64,000 bases of DNA, from contig CAZRCZ010000011.1 in the NCBI GenBank assembly GCA_964598765.1, positions 1 to 64,000 on the forward strand, in the 5' to 3' direction. A model generated the notes under the pieces. The model worked only from the letters and a program-made list of their open reading frames with translations, did not search any database and had not been told where the DNA came from. This document shows, piece after piece, positions 53,246-62,821 of the stretch. A program made the position numbers and the translations under genes. The DNA is from CAZRCZ01 sp964598765 (GTDB lineage Bacteria > Sumerlaeota > Sumerlaeia > MVZB01 > JAJFLK01). How positions within the stretch are numbered: position 1 is the first letter of the stretch; each line of letters starts with the position of its first letter.

Positions 53246-53674
53246 TCACCTGTATTTCGGAACGGGACCGGACAGGAGTTGGAAACCCATCTGTTGAAAA
53301 TGGCCGTCGGTGGTTAAAACTTGTTTCAGTTTCAGTTCCTGCATCACGGCAAAGCTCGTGCAGTTGGGGAAGGAGTAATCTTTGTCACGATGGCCGAAGA
53401 AAATGCGGCGCGCTTTTTCCGCCCGGTTCTCGTCTATCCGTTCCCAGCGTAGACGGGAACTCCCTTCCGCCTGTTCCCACCACGCCTGAGCCGCGCGCAA
53501 GCCCAGCCGTTTGCGAATCAGCGTCAGAGTTTCATCCGCGACGTAATCCGTCGTAACCAAGAGACAACCCCGCTCAAGCGCCCCGTCCCGCGCCGCCCGG
53601 GATGGTTCATGCGCCGGGTCCGCTTCGTCGGCGCAGGCCATCCATCCGGCGGTGTCAACGAAGACGGCTTTCAC
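53246..53674 (-). CDS. vapC: VapC-like PIN-domain toxin
   Basis: A 142-residue PIN nuclease. Acidic site residues are in FVDTAGW (Asp7), TDYVADETLTL (Asp/Glu), and NCTSFAVMQELKLKQVLTTDGHF (Asp). Family members cleave tRNA or rRNA. The GTG start overlaps the antitoxin stop (GTGA, 53671-53674). Confidence 0.87.
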   Translation of the reverse strand: MKAVFVDTAGWMACADEADPAHEPSRAARDGALERGCLLVTTDYVADETLTLIRKRLGLRAAQAWWEQAEGSSRLRWERIDENRAEKARRIFFGHRDKDYSFPNCTSFAVMQELKLKQVLTTDGHFQQMGFQLLSGPVPKYR

Positions 53675-53919
53675 TTTCCGTAGAGGAGGACGTCGTGTTC
53701 GGAGGCGCGAAGGCCGTCAGACGAACGTCCAAGCGGTTTGGCCCGATAGAGCGAATCGCTCTTCAGATCGGACCGGGAACCGCCGATGTCCTCCACCGGC
53801 ACGATTTGAAACGCGGGACGGCTCCGGTAAAGGACCGTATATCGCGATCCCTTGCGCACGCGCTTGACGAGCTTCGGCAACGACGCGCGCAACTGTTTGG
53901 CGTTGATGACGGCGTTCAT
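53671..53919 (-). CDS. Phd/YefM-like antitoxin of VapC
   Basis: An 82-residue protein: MNAVINAKQLRASLPKLVKRVRKG, then YTVLYRSRPAFQIVPV, the Phd/YefM pattern of DNA-binding antitoxins. The tail is charged and would wrap the toxin. ATG 53919 chosen over the longer frame to 53976 on homology. It precedes vapC with a 4-base overlap. Confidence 0.82.
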   Translation of the reverse strand: MNAVINAKQLRASLPKLVKRVRKGSRYTVLYRSRPAFQIVPVEDIGGSRSDLKSDSLYRAKPLGRSSDGLRASEHDVLLYGK

Positions 53920-53986
53920 GGTTGATTCTCCAAGTTCAACGCAAGTTGAACATGGTTTTGCGTCCCCGTCAAGCATTGGAAATACA

Positions 53987-54859
53987 TTAATGATCTTCCC
54001 GCTTCGGCCCCTTGATTGCCGTATCGTGGCGTTCGCGCGCGGTTTGCGGTCCGTAATAGCGGTAATGCCACGGTTCGGGGCTGTAGTGGGTCGTCCGGCC
54101 GTTGGCGGCGGTGTAGCTGATGGCGAAGCCGAAATCGGGGGCGCGTTGGAGAAGCCATTTTCCGGCGGGCGAATCGCCGAACGATTCTTCCAGCAACGTC
54201 TCCTCGTTGCCGTCGGTCAGGTCCACGGCCGTTCCGAGTTGATGCTCGCTGTGGCCGGGCTTGGCGACGGTTGTTTGTCCCCATCCGGATTTCTCGATTT
54301 TTTTCAGATAAACGGAGCGTTGGGTATCATAACTTCGATAAGCGGAGACCACCTTGAGCATGATGTCATCATGTCTGGCCGCGCGAATCATTTTCTCCAA
54401 CGCCTCGGCGGCTTCCTTCCGCAGTCTGTAGGGTCCCTTTTCGTAGCCGTGGGAAATCGTCGCCAAATCCTGCGGGACGTAGGAGGCGGGAATTCCGTGA
54501 AACCGATCCACCGGCTCCTGCCCGATCTTTTCGAGCGATTCGATCTTGATTTCGGGAACCGGCGCGAGAAGCGCCTCGGGTAGCCAGCCGCTCTTGCCCT
54601 GACAAGTCACCTTGATCCACGAAATTCTTGCGTCTCCCTTTTCGACTTTTTCCTCCGCTGTCACTTGATCCAATGCCTTGGCTGAGAGTGATGTTTCGTC
54701 CCGCGCGCCATCCGGTTCGAGCCACAGCTTGGGGGAATCCGCTAGAAGTAGCCATTCCTTGGGAAGATGCGAATATCCCTGAGCCGGGTTTTCTCCATTC
54801 GCGGTCTGCCAAATTGCGAATAGGAGGAAAAGGAGGAGAGTAAATCGGTAAATATTCAT
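53987..54859 (-). CDS. VanY-family D-alanyl-D-alanine carboxypeptidase with SH3-like domain
   Basis: A 290-residue exported peptidase (leader IYRFTLLLFLLFAIWQTANG). Residues about 35-105 suggest an SH3-like wall-binding segment. The catalytic domain shows SAYRSYDTQ, GHSEHQLGTAVDL (Zn His and Asp) and PWHYRYYG (Zn His), the VanY/LAS signature. It trims stem peptides of peptidoglycan. ATG 54859 chosen as it begins the leader. Confidence 0.9.
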   Translation of the reverse strand: MNIYRFTLLLFLLFAIWQTANGENPAQGYSHLPKEWLLLADSPKLWLEPDGARDETSLSAKALDQVTAEEKVEKGDARISWIKVTCQGKSGWLPEALLAPVPEIKIESLEKIGQEPVDRFHGIPASYVPQDLATISHGYEKGPYRLRKEAAEALEKMIRAARHDDIMLKVVSAYRSYDTQRSVYLKKIEKSGWGQTTVAKPGHSEHQLGTAVDLTDGNEETLLEESFGDSPAGKWLLQRAPDFGFAISYTAANGRTTHYSPEPWHYRYYGPQTARERHDTAIKGPKREDH

Positions 54860-55058
54860 TTCGGGTAGAACGAGGATGATTTCCTCCGCGCCCGACGATG
54901 GCATGCTCGAAGAACGAGGCTCGATCACAACACGATCAAATCCCTCTGCTCCACCGTGAAACTCTCGTATGTCCACGCATCTATGCGCAAAAAACCGTTA
55001 AACGGGCATGGTTGGCGACCCGATGTCCATCATGTCGCCTAGGTCCTTCTAAAAAATC

Positions 55059-55679
55059 CTACTTTTTCTCCCGAGGCTGGCCGCCGTCCCCCTTGGGATC
55101 GCGCTCCACAAATTTCAGCGCGGCCGAATTGATGCAGTAGCGGAGTCCGGTCGGGGGGGGGCCGTCCTCGAACACGTGCCCCAGATGCCCGCCGCAATGG
55201 GAGCAGTGGATTTCAGTGCGGACCATGCCGTGACCTCCGTCATACTCGGTTTCGACCGCTCCGGCGCTGGAGGTCTTCCCGAAGCTCGGCCACCCCGTTC
55301 CGGAATCGAATTTGTCCCGCGTGTCGAAGAGGGTTTGGCCGCATCCGGCGCAAACATACGTGCCGTCGCCGTGCGCGTTCCAGAATGCGTTGTTGAACGC
55401 GCATTCGGTGTCCTTGTTTCGCAGGACGCCGTATTGCTCGGGCGTGAGCCGCTTGCGCCATTCGGCGTCGGACAAGACAAGCTTTTCCGAGGTTTGTTTC
55501 TCCGGGGTCTGTTTCTCCGCGATCTGCTTCGACGGTTGCGGGGTCATGTTGACTCTTTCCTCGGCGCGGGCCGATTTTTGAGCGCGATCATGCGGAACCC
55601 CTCCGCAGGCCGCTCCCAAAATCACGAGGCTGGTCGCCGATAGCCAAAGTTTGAATTGAGCGCCGATTTGTGCGTTCAC
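55059..55679 (-). CDS. msrB: Exported peptide-methionine (R)-S-oxide reductase (MsrB), lipoprotein
   Basis: A 206-residue protein. The leader ends in LVILGAAC, a lipobox, so the enzyme is likely anchored in the envelope. A short KQTPEKQTSEK linker follows. The MsrB domain has zinc pairs CAGC and CSHC, the GTGWPSF block, and catalytic Cys in GLRYCINSAAL. It repairs oxidised methionines of exported proteins. Start GTG 55679. Confidence 0.94.
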   Translation of the reverse strand: MNAQIGAQFKLWLSATSLVILGAACGGVPHDRAQKSARAEERVNMTPQPSKQIAEKQTPEKQTSEKLVLSDAEWRKRLTPEQYGVLRNKDTECAFNNAFWNAHGDGTYVCAGCGQTLFDTRDKFDSGTGWPSFGKTSSAGAVETEYDGGHGMVRTEIHCSHCGGHLGHVFEDGPPPTGLRYCINSAALKFVERDPKGDGGQPREKK

Positions 55680-55696
55680 GATAATTCCTCTCCGTA

Positions 55697-55846
55697 AAAA
55701 CGTGTCCAGAAGGTCCCTTCAGTCGTGCCTACGGCACTTGTTTTCCATCGCGGGCGACCGGACTCCCAATCTGGAAAGGCTGGGCAATATTCATCGCGTC
55801 CCCTGCGGGACGCGAGTCAAAGACGACCTTGGGGACCCGCTCCAAG
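55697..55846. mobile_element. Nested-hairpin element (copy 2, inverted)
   Basis: Reverse-oriented relative of 38406-38551: gtcgtgcctacggcactt matches, and so do ctgggc...attc/catcgcgtccc. Terminal repeats are degraded. No coding potential. Confidence 0.75.
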
Positions 55847-55859
55847 CTTGCGATGAATG

Positions 55860-56237
55860 ATCTTCATCCGGGCGCGTCCTTTCACCGCTCCTATTTAGGG
55901 TCTCCGCTTGCGCCCTTCTTGTCAAGCTCAGGTTGATTTAGGACGCATCTCACCAGTGTCCGTTTGGAAAAAACAACATAGAAGGCGAGAGGCGGCGTTT
56001 CCCAACCGTCGTGAGCCTTGCGGTCCAAGCTCAACATCCCGAGGACGCAACAGAAATGCGGGGAATGACGAGGCCTCCGCTCCGGACAACGGGCAAAATT
56101 CTCCGGCAAGCAGATGCGCCGCCGCGCCAAACCGTGACGCAAGCAAGGCGCGCCCGGGAGCAACGGTCGAATCACGCGCAACTTGACAGATTTTCGGGGT
56201 TTGGTTCATAGTCCTATCCTCTGAATTCGGGACGACG
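55860..56237. other. Unassigned intergenic region
   Basis: 378 bases with two overlapping minus-strand open frames (91-112 residues) but no ribosome site or recognisable domain. It may contain a structured RNA or another repeat; I cannot support either. Confidence 0.35.
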
Positions 56238-58787
56238 ATGAATCCTCTTTCGGTTGCCAAGACCAAAAAGACCTCCCTGCGCCAATTCCGGACCCTGATT
56301 GTCTGCCGAGGGCCGATTGCGATGGAAGCGCTGGAGATGGCGGCAGAATTGGAAATGCCGCCTCCTCACATCATCGTTTCCAAGCGGGAAGTTTATGAAT
56401 CCGCCCCCGCGCTGGCTCCGTGGGTGGAGCATCATGAACTCTACGAACGGCTCCACATCGTGGATGACTACCGCGATCAGGAAGCGATTCTCTCGATCGC
56501 TCTGGCGAACGATCTGAGGGGCATTTACGTCGGCTACGGACTGAACGCGGAAAACGCCGAATTCATCGGCAAGTGCGAAGCGGCGGGATTGGCTCCGGTC
56601 GCGCCGCCGTCGTCGGTCATGGCGTTCACCGCCTCGAAATTCCAAGCCAAAAAGTGGGTTCGCGACGAATTGGGGATTCGCGTTCTGCCGGGATCGGACC
56701 GCCCCGCCGAACTCGCCATGAAGGAAGAAGCGACCGACGAGCAACTGATCGGCTCGGTGGAAAAAGAAGTCGAGGCGATCCTCAAACTCGCGCCCAATCA
56801 AATCATTCGCCTCAAGGCGGTTCAAGGGGGCGGGGGCAAGGGGCAGAGGCTGGTGACGCAGGCGGGTCAGGCCGCGGGAGCCGTGCGGCAAATCTGGGCG
56901 GAAATTTCGGCGCGCGGCAAGAACGGCGACAAGGGAATTTTGGTCGAGGCCAATCTCGCCCACCCGCGCCATTGGGAGGTCCAGACTTTCAGCGACGGCG
57001 AGACGTTCGTCCATTTCGGCGCGCGCGAATGTTCGATCCAAAACAGCGGTAGCCAAAAGTTCATCGAGGTCGGCCTCCATCCGCGCCAATTCGATTCCTA
57101 TCTCCAATCGCTTGAAGCCAAACGCGACGCCGGACTGATCGCGCTTTTGAAGGAAGAGGAAAAGCGGATCGAGGAGGTTTGCGATTCGGCGGTGCGGATC
57201 ATGCGTTCGCTCAAGTATCGCGGCGCGGCGACGGTCGAGTTCCTCGTCGCCGAGGACGGCGGACCGGAAATTTTCGGCAAGCCCCATTTCATGGAGATCA
57301 ACTCCCGCATTCAAGTCGAGCATCGCGTCAGCGAGGCCGTGGCGCGCGTCCGGGGCAAAACGGTCCGGCTCGTCGGCGAGCAGTTCCGCGTCGCGGCGGG
57401 GGAAAAATTGGGCTACGCGCAGGAGGATATTTCGTTCGCGGGCTACTCGACCGAACTGCGGATCAACGCCTCCAATCCGAATTTCCTGATCGGCGCGTCG
57501 GGAAGCGTGATCGAGCGATACAACATTCCGGCGACCTCGGAAAATTTCTATTACGACGACGGCGGCGCGGCAATGCTGTTCGAGGAGGAACGGCGGCAAA
57601 ACTGGGCCGTCCCGAATTTCGACTCCAATTTCGGTTTGGCGGTCTTCATCGGTGGGTCGCAGACCGAATCGCTCGATTTCGCCCGACGCGCCTTGGAGGA
57701 ATTCGAAATTCGCGGCAATCGGCAGTTGCTGACGACCCGTCCCTTTCATTTGGGGGTGCTGAGTTTGCTCGGCGCGTCGGCTCCCTACGGCAAAATTCGG
57801 ACCGATTTCAGCGAGATCATGCTCGCGTTCGGCGCGTTGATTTATCACGCGCTGGCCAAGATCAAAGCATCGGAAATCAAGGCCAACGATCCGCTCCATC
57901 GTCTTCTCGCCCATGCCTTGCGCGCTCTTCAACGCGAACCGGGGCTGGCCATCGCTTTGGGTTTCTACAATCGCCGCCGGGAACAGGAAGGCAAAGGAAT
58001 CGCGGATCTCTTATTGCATCTTGCGCGGCTGATTCAGCTTCCTCTCTTCCGCGAGGAAAAAGAATCTATCGAGAACTCCTCTTCGGAATGTCCGCCGATT
58101 CTGGGCAAGATTCTCGCGGCGGTCGAGTCATCCGGCATTTATGAATTCCGGCGCGAGGAAGCCAACCTTGAGTTTTTCATTCCGGAGAACGTCCGCAACC
58201 CGCGCGAGCGGCAAATTCTGATCGAGGAACTGCGCGACGCGACCGTTCAAGCCATCGCGCTCCGCCATCTTTCCATCGGCGAGGTGGATGATCTCAAGCG
58301 TGTCCTCAACGTCCTGCAGAATAAGATGATCGAGCACGTCGGCGACGCGACCCTGCTCAACCAACTTTCGCTGACCCTCAATGCCTGCGTGGAAATGGTT
58401 CAGGCCAATTCCCATATGCCCCCTTCGGCGTTCGAGGCGTTCTATGAAAATCTGCACCGCGTGAAATGGGCGATTCGGAAGGGGAGCCTTGCCGCCGAAG
58501 TCGAGTTGCTCCTGCTGACCGAGGTCAATCGCGCGATTCGGGTCGTGCGCGGTCCGAACGTCGTCGCTCATCTTGCCGGAACGATTTTCCTCAAGCCTTC
58601 CCCCGACAAACCCTCCTTCGTTCGCGTCGGCGACGAAGTCAGAGAGGATGAAACCGTGCTGGCGCTCCTCGAAAACATGAAAATGTTCAACGAAATCCGA
58701 TCCCACATGACCGGGCGGATCAGGGAAATTTGCGTGGAGAACGAACGCCCCGTCCTTCCGGGGGACATTTTGGTGGTGATCGAATGA
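56238..58787 (+). CDS. Divergent biotin carboxylase fused to biotin carrier domain
   Basis: An 849-residue protein. The N-terminal 500 residues follow the biotin carboxylase fold: RGPIAMEALEMAAEL (variant of the usual RGEIA), KAVQGGGGKGQRLV (ATP loop), ARECSIQNSGSQKFIEV and FMEINSRIQVEHRVSE (catalytic). Residues about 500-770 are helical and not recognised. The C-terminus has a biotinyl domain with ENMKM, Lys815 as the attachment site. It should make carboxybiotin for a carboxyltransferase encoded elsewhere (acetyl-, propionyl- or methylcrotonyl-CoA type). Confidence 0.88.
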   Translation: MNPLSVAKTKKTSLRQFRTLIVCRGPIAMEALEMAAELEMPPPHIIVSKREVYESAPALAPWVEHHELYERLHIVDDYRDQEAILSIALANDLRGIYVGYGLNAENAEFIGKCEAAGLAPVAPPSSVMAFTASKFQAKKWVRDELGIRVLPGSDRPAELAMKEEATDEQLIGSVEKEVEAILKLAPNQIIRLKAVQGGGGKGQRLVTQAGQAAGAVRQIWAEISARGKNGDKGILVEANLAHPRHWEVQTFSDGETFVHFGARECSIQNSGSQKFIEVGLHPRQFDSYLQSLEAKRDAGLIALLKEEEKRIEEVCDSAVRIMRSLKYRGAATVEFLVAEDGGPEIFGKPHFMEINSRIQVEHRVSEAVARVRGKTVRLVGEQFRVAAGEKLGYAQEDISFAGYSTELRINASNPNFLIGASGSVIERYNIPATSENFYYDDGGAAMLFEEERRQNWAVPNFDSNFGLAVFIGGSQTESLDFARRALEEFEIRGNRQLLTTRPFHLGVLSLLGASAPYGKIRTDFSEIMLAFGALIYHALAKIKASEIKANDPLHRLLAHALRALQREPGLAIALGFYNRRREQEGKGIADLLLHLARLIQLPLFREEKESIENSSSECPPILGKILAAVESSGIYEFRREEANLEFFIPENVRNPRERQILIEELRDATVQAIALRHLSIGEVDDLKRVLNVLQNKMIEHVGDATLLNQLSLTLNACVEMVQANSHMPPSAFEAFYENLHRVKWAIRKGSLAAEVELLLLTEVNRAIRVVRGPNVVAHLAGTIFLKPSPDKPSFVRVGDEVREDETVLALLENMKMFNEIRSHMTGRIREICVENERPVLPGDILVVIE

Positions 58788-58820
58788 CGATCGGATTCTG
58801 AGTCGCGAAGGAGCGGTTCC

Positions 58821-60032
58821 TTGAACGTCAATCTCGTCGGCGCAACCTTGGGGGATTACGAAATCCAGCGCGAATTGGGGCGCGGGGGGATGGGGGTCGT
58901 CTATAAAGCCGTCGAGGGGAAACTTCACCGGACCGTCGCCCTGAAGGTTCTTTCCGACAAGCTTTCGCAAAATCCTGCGTTCGTCGCCGATTTTTACCGC
59001 GAGGCGCGCGCCGCCGCCCAGATCAGTCATCCCAACGTCGTCACGATTTATTCGGTCGGCGAGGAAGCCGAACTCCATTTCATCGCGATGGAATTCGTCC
59101 AAGGGCAGACGCTTCATCACATCGTAAAGAGATCGGGAGCGTTGCCGACGCGCCAAGCGGTGGAGATCGCGCGTCAGGTCGCCTCGGCGCTCGGAGCCGC
59201 GCATCGCCGGAAAATTTTTCACCGCGACATCAAGCCGCACAACATCATGGTTGACGGTTCCGGACAGGCCAAAGTGATGGACTTCGGTCTGGCCAAGATG
59301 AAGGAAAGCATGGCCGCGTCGCTGGGATTGAAGGGAAGCCGTCCCAAATCCATGGGGGACGATCCTTGGGCCGGAACGCCCGCCTACATGTCGCCGGAAC
59401 AGTTGCAGGGATTGCCCGTGGACCAACGCTCCGACGTTTATTCGCTGGGGGTCGTGCTCTACGAGATGCTTGCGGGACGGATGCTCTACAACAGCACCGA
59501 CATTGAAGAGGTCCGGAAAATGGCTCTGGAAAATCCGTTGCCGCCGTTGCGCAAGGCGAATTACAAGGTTCCGGCTTACATCGTTCGCGTCGTGGAGAAG
59601 GCGCTGGCCAAAACACGCAACGAGCGTTACGCGACCGCCGAAGAGATGGAGACCGACCTCAAGTTGGCGTTGACCCGATTGGACCACGAATCGTCCGAGT
59701 CCGGAAAACCGGAGGAAGAAACCGCGCCTCCATGGGGCAAGAGCGACTCCAATCGCCGAATCTCAGTCGGCCCTCCTTCACCGACGCCCGCCGGAGGAAC
59801 GGCCTTCACGACTCCCTACCCTTCGACTCCGGCTCATCCTTCGCCTGTGTCCTCAGGCAAGTCGTCCGGACCGGGATTCAAATTTCTGTTTCGATTGCTC
59901 CTGCTGATTTTGGCGGGTGTTCTTGTCGCCGCGACGATCTTCGTTGGGATTTATGTTCTCCAAGAAAAACAAACGGAGAAGAAACAGGACAAGGAGGTCG
60001 GTTGGATTCAAACAACCGATGAACGGGGATGA
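58821..60032 (+). CDS. PknB-like Ser/Thr protein kinase with C-terminal membrane segment
   Basis: A 403-residue kinase. GRGGMGVVYKAVEG (Gly loop 20-25), Lys42 (VALKVL), catalytic Asp136 (FHRDIKPHNIM), DFGLAK with Asp154, and GTPAYMSPEQ give a complete active site. A Pro/Ser linker (about 300-340) is followed by one membrane segment (LLLLILAGVLVAATIFVGIYVL, in two parts) and a short tail; no PASTA domain. Start TTG 58821. The PASTA protein at 17469 could supply sensing. Confidence 0.93.
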   Translation: MNVNLVGATLGDYEIQRELGRGGMGVVYKAVEGKLHRTVALKVLSDKLSQNPAFVADFYREARAAAQISHPNVVTIYSVGEEAELHFIAMEFVQGQTLHHIVKRSGALPTRQAVEIARQVASALGAAHRRKIFHRDIKPHNIMVDGSGQAKVMDFGLAKMKESMAASLGLKGSRPKSMGDDPWAGTPAYMSPEQLQGLPVDQRSDVYSLGVVLYEMLAGRMLYNSTDIEEVRKMALENPLPPLRKANYKVPAYIVRVVEKALAKTRNERYATAEEMETDLKLALTRLDHESSESGKPEEETAPPWGKSDSNRRISVGPPSPTPAGGTAFTTPYPSTPAHPSPVSSGKSSGPGFKFLFRLLLLILAGVLVAATIFVGIYVLQEKQTEKKQDKEVGWIQTTDERG

Positions 60033-60050
60033 GCGCCGATGGAAATTCGG

Positions 60051-60085
60051 CGAGAGCAAGAGCAAGATTAAGAGCAAAAAGTAAG
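60051..60085. repeat. AGAGCA array before GH116-like gene
   Basis: Tandem agagcaagagcaagattaag words precede the GH116-like gene. Third array of this family in the window. Confidence 0.75.
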
Positions 60086-60095
60086 GAGGACTAGG

Positions 60096-62780
60096 ATGCG
60101 ACCAAGCAGGCGAGATGCGCTCAAGATGATGGCTTCGGCGCCGATGCTGGGGTTGTTCGGAAAACGCCACGAAACGGCGGAACCGGGTCAAGGATTGAAA
60201 TTTACGGCGTCCGACGCTTCCTTGCCGGATCAAACGCTCTGGCGCGAGTTCGAGCCGCCCTACACTTCGCAAATCGCGTTTCCGCTCGGAGGGATCGGAA
60301 CGGGAACCGTCTCGCTCGGCGGGCGGGGCGATTTGCGCGATTGGGAGATCGTCAATTCCCCCGACAAGGGGCGCCGGTTGGAAAACACCTTTTTCGCGCT
60401 TTGGTATCAGGCCGAGGACGGCAAAGGGCGCGCCTGCATTTTGGAAGCGCAAATCGCGCCGCCGTATCCGGGTTGGATGGGCTATCCGCGCGACGGAATG
60501 CCGGGGATGCCGCGATTCAAGACCGGCCGATTTTTGGGGGCGTATCCCTTCGCGCGGGTGGAATTGAGCGATCCCGACGTTCCGCTCCAGCCGACGCTCG
60601 AAGCCTTCAATCCGTTCATCCCGCTCAACGACAAGGATTCCGGTTTGCCCGTCGCGATTTTTTATTGGCGCGTCAAGAACACCAGCCGACGGACGATTCC
60701 GGTCACCGTCCTCGCCTCGCAACTCAACATCGCGGGGAATAAAAGTTTCGGAAAAAATCTGAATGAATTTGCCGAGGACAAAACGGGAAAGCCGTTTCAC
60801 GGAATCCGAATGACCTGCGCCAAGCACGAGGCGTCGAGCCCGAATTTCGGGACAATGACGCTGGCGACGACGCATGAAGCCGTGACATATCAAACCCGCT
60901 GGGCGCGGAGCGGATGGTTCGACGACCAGAGCATTTTTTGGGACGATTTTTCGGCGGACGGAAAACTGGAGCGCAAGTTTCCGGAGGGGCCGACGCCCGA
61001 CAACCGCACCGACAACGCCTGCCTAGGATTGATCGGCGAGATCGAACCGGGCGAGACGGCGGTTTTTCCTTTTGTTCTCGCATGGCATTTTCCCAACCGC
61101 GAAAACAAATGGAACAGCGAGAAAGAAGTGAAGGGAAAAATCCTGAAAAACTTCTACGCGACGCAATTCGCCGACGCTTGGGAGGCGGCGCGATACACGC
61201 TGGAAAATTTGGAGCGGCTCGAAAACGAAACGCGGCTTTTTCAGCGCGCGCTCTTTAGCTCCACGCTTCCGCCGCCGGTTCTCGACGCCGTTTCCAGCCA
61301 AAGCTCGACGATCCGCTCGAACGTCTGTTTCCGAACCGAGGAGGGAAATTTTTACGGCTTCGAGGGGGTCAGCGACGACAACGGTTGTTGTCCGCTCGAC
61401 TGCACGCACGTCTGGAACTACGAGCAGAGCCTCGCGTTTCTCTTTCCCCAGCTTGAGCGGAAAATGCGCGAGGTGGATTTCAGACACAACACGCTCCCCG
61501 AGGGAAACATGGCGTTCCGCACGCTGGTTCCGCTCGGCGATTATTTTTGGGCCAAGGACCTTCCCTGCGCCGACGGACAAATGGGGTGCATCGTCAAGCT
61601 CTACCGCGAATGGAAACTTTCGGGCGACGCGGATTTTCTGCGGCGCATGTGGCCCGACGCGCGGCGCGCGCTCGAATACGCTTGGAAGCGGTGGGACAAG
61701 GACAAGGACGGCGTGATGGAGGGAATCCAACACAACACCTATGACATCGAGTTTCACGGACCCAATCCGTTCACGGGCGTCATTTATCTTTGCGCCCTTC
61801 GCGCCGGAGAGGAAATTGCCCGCGCGCTGGGAGACGAAACGACCGCGCATGAATATCGCGCCGTGTTTGAGAGCGGGCGCAAAAAGCTCGACGAACAACT
61901 TTGGAACGGCGAGTTTTATATCCACAAAATCGAAACCGAAAACAAGGGACAGGAACTGAAGTATCAGCTGGGCAAGGGATGCCTCTCGGATCAAATGCTC
62001 GGTCAATGGATGGCGCACGTCGTTGATCTCGGCTATCTCCTTCCCCCCGACCGCGTGCGCTCGGCGATGCGCTCGATTTACGACTACAACTGGAAACCGC
62101 GTCTCGACAAACATTACAACCCGCAGAGGATTTACGCGCTCGGCGACGAGGCCGGATTGCTCGTCTGCTCTTGGCCCAAGGGGGATCGCCTGCCGCTTCC
62201 GTTTCCTTATTCGGATGAGGTCTGGACCGGGATCGAATATCACGTCGCCGCGCACCTGATTTACGAGGGGATGATCGAGGAGGGATTGAACGTCGTCGCC
62301 GGAGCGCGAAGCCGCCACGATGGGCGAAGGCGCAATCCGTGGGACGAGATCGAATGCGGCCACCACTACGCGCGCGCGATGTCGAGTTGGTCGTTGCTTC
62401 TCGCGCTGTCGGGATTTCACTACGACGCCTCCGCGCAAAGGATGACCTTCGCGCCGGTCGTGAACGGCAAGGATTTCCGGACGTTTTGGTCGTGCGGAAG
62501 CGGATGGGGAACCTATCGCCAAAAACTTTCGCGTCGTCATCTCGAATCGGAAATCACCGCGCTTTATGGAAACCTGAGTCTCTTTTCGCTTCGTCTTCCT
62601 AAACCCGCGAATGGCCCGGCGAATGGTGAAAAAGGGGAAGCTCCGAGTTGCGACGTGTGGCTGGGCGATTCCCCGCTTGCCGCCCGGGCCAAGATCGCCG
62701 ACGGGCGCGTTCACGTCGGTCTGGAAACCGGTTTGGTCCTCCCGCGCAAGGGGAGCCTCCGGATTCGGGTGTCGGTTTGA
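60096..62780 (+). CDS. GH116-like (DUF608) beta-glucosidase, Tat-exported
   Basis: An 894-residue enzyme. The N-terminus PSRRDALKMMASAPML is a Tat-type leader. The N-terminal beta domain (IAFPLGGIGTGTVSLGGRGDLRDWEIV) and C-terminal (alpha/alpha)6 domain (THVWNYEQSLAFLFPQLER; HNTYDIEFHGPNPFTG; GDEAGLLVCSWP; VWTGIEYHVAAHLIYEGM) match the GBA2/GH116 family, which hydrolyses beta-glucosides or glucosylceramide-like lipids. Length fits. It follows the kinase gene after the AGAGCA array. Substrate not fixed. Confidence 0.9.
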   Translation: MRPSRRDALKMMASAPMLGLFGKRHETAEPGQGLKFTASDASLPDQTLWREFEPPYTSQIAFPLGGIGTGTVSLGGRGDLRDWEIVNSPDKGRRLENTFFALWYQAEDGKGRACILEAQIAPPYPGWMGYPRDGMPGMPRFKTGRFLGAYPFARVELSDPDVPLQPTLEAFNPFIPLNDKDSGLPVAIFYWRVKNTSRRTIPVTVLASQLNIAGNKSFGKNLNEFAEDKTGKPFHGIRMTCAKHEASSPNFGTMTLATTHEAVTYQTRWARSGWFDDQSIFWDDFSADGKLERKFPEGPTPDNRTDNACLGLIGEIEPGETAVFPFVLAWHFPNRENKWNSEKEVKGKILKNFYATQFADAWEAARYTLENLERLENETRLFQRALFSSTLPPPVLDAVSSQSSTIRSNVCFRTEEGNFYGFEGVSDDNGCCPLDCTHVWNYEQSLAFLFPQLERKMREVDFRHNTLPEGNMAFRTLVPLGDYFWAKDLPCADGQMGCIVKLYREWKLSGDADFLRRMWPDARRALEYAWKRWDKDKDGVMEGIQHNTYDIEFHGPNPFTGVIYLCALRAGEEIARALGDETTAHEYRAVFESGRKKLDEQLWNGEFYIHKIETENKGQELKYQLGKGCLSDQMLGQWMAHVVDLGYLLPPDRVRSAMRSIYDYNWKPRLDKHYNPQRIYALGDEAGLLVCSWPKGDRLPLPFPYSDEVWTGIEYHVAAHLIYEGMIEEGLNVVAGARSRHDGRRRNPWDEIECGHHYARAMSSWSLLLALSGFHYDASAQRMTFAPVVNGKDFRTFWSCGSGWGTYRQKLSRRHLESEITALYGNLSLFSLRLPKPANGPANGEKGEAPSCDVWLGDSPLAARAKIADGRVHVGLETGLVLPRKGSLRIRVSV

Positions 62781-62821
62781 GCGCGTGATGACGAGATGGT
62801 TCGCTTTGGAGCGGTTCCTCC

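Noticed and set aside
55891..56266. Two overlapping minus-strand frames (96 and 112 residues)
   Set aside because: No ribosome site, no domain and mutually overlapping; better left as an unassigned gap.
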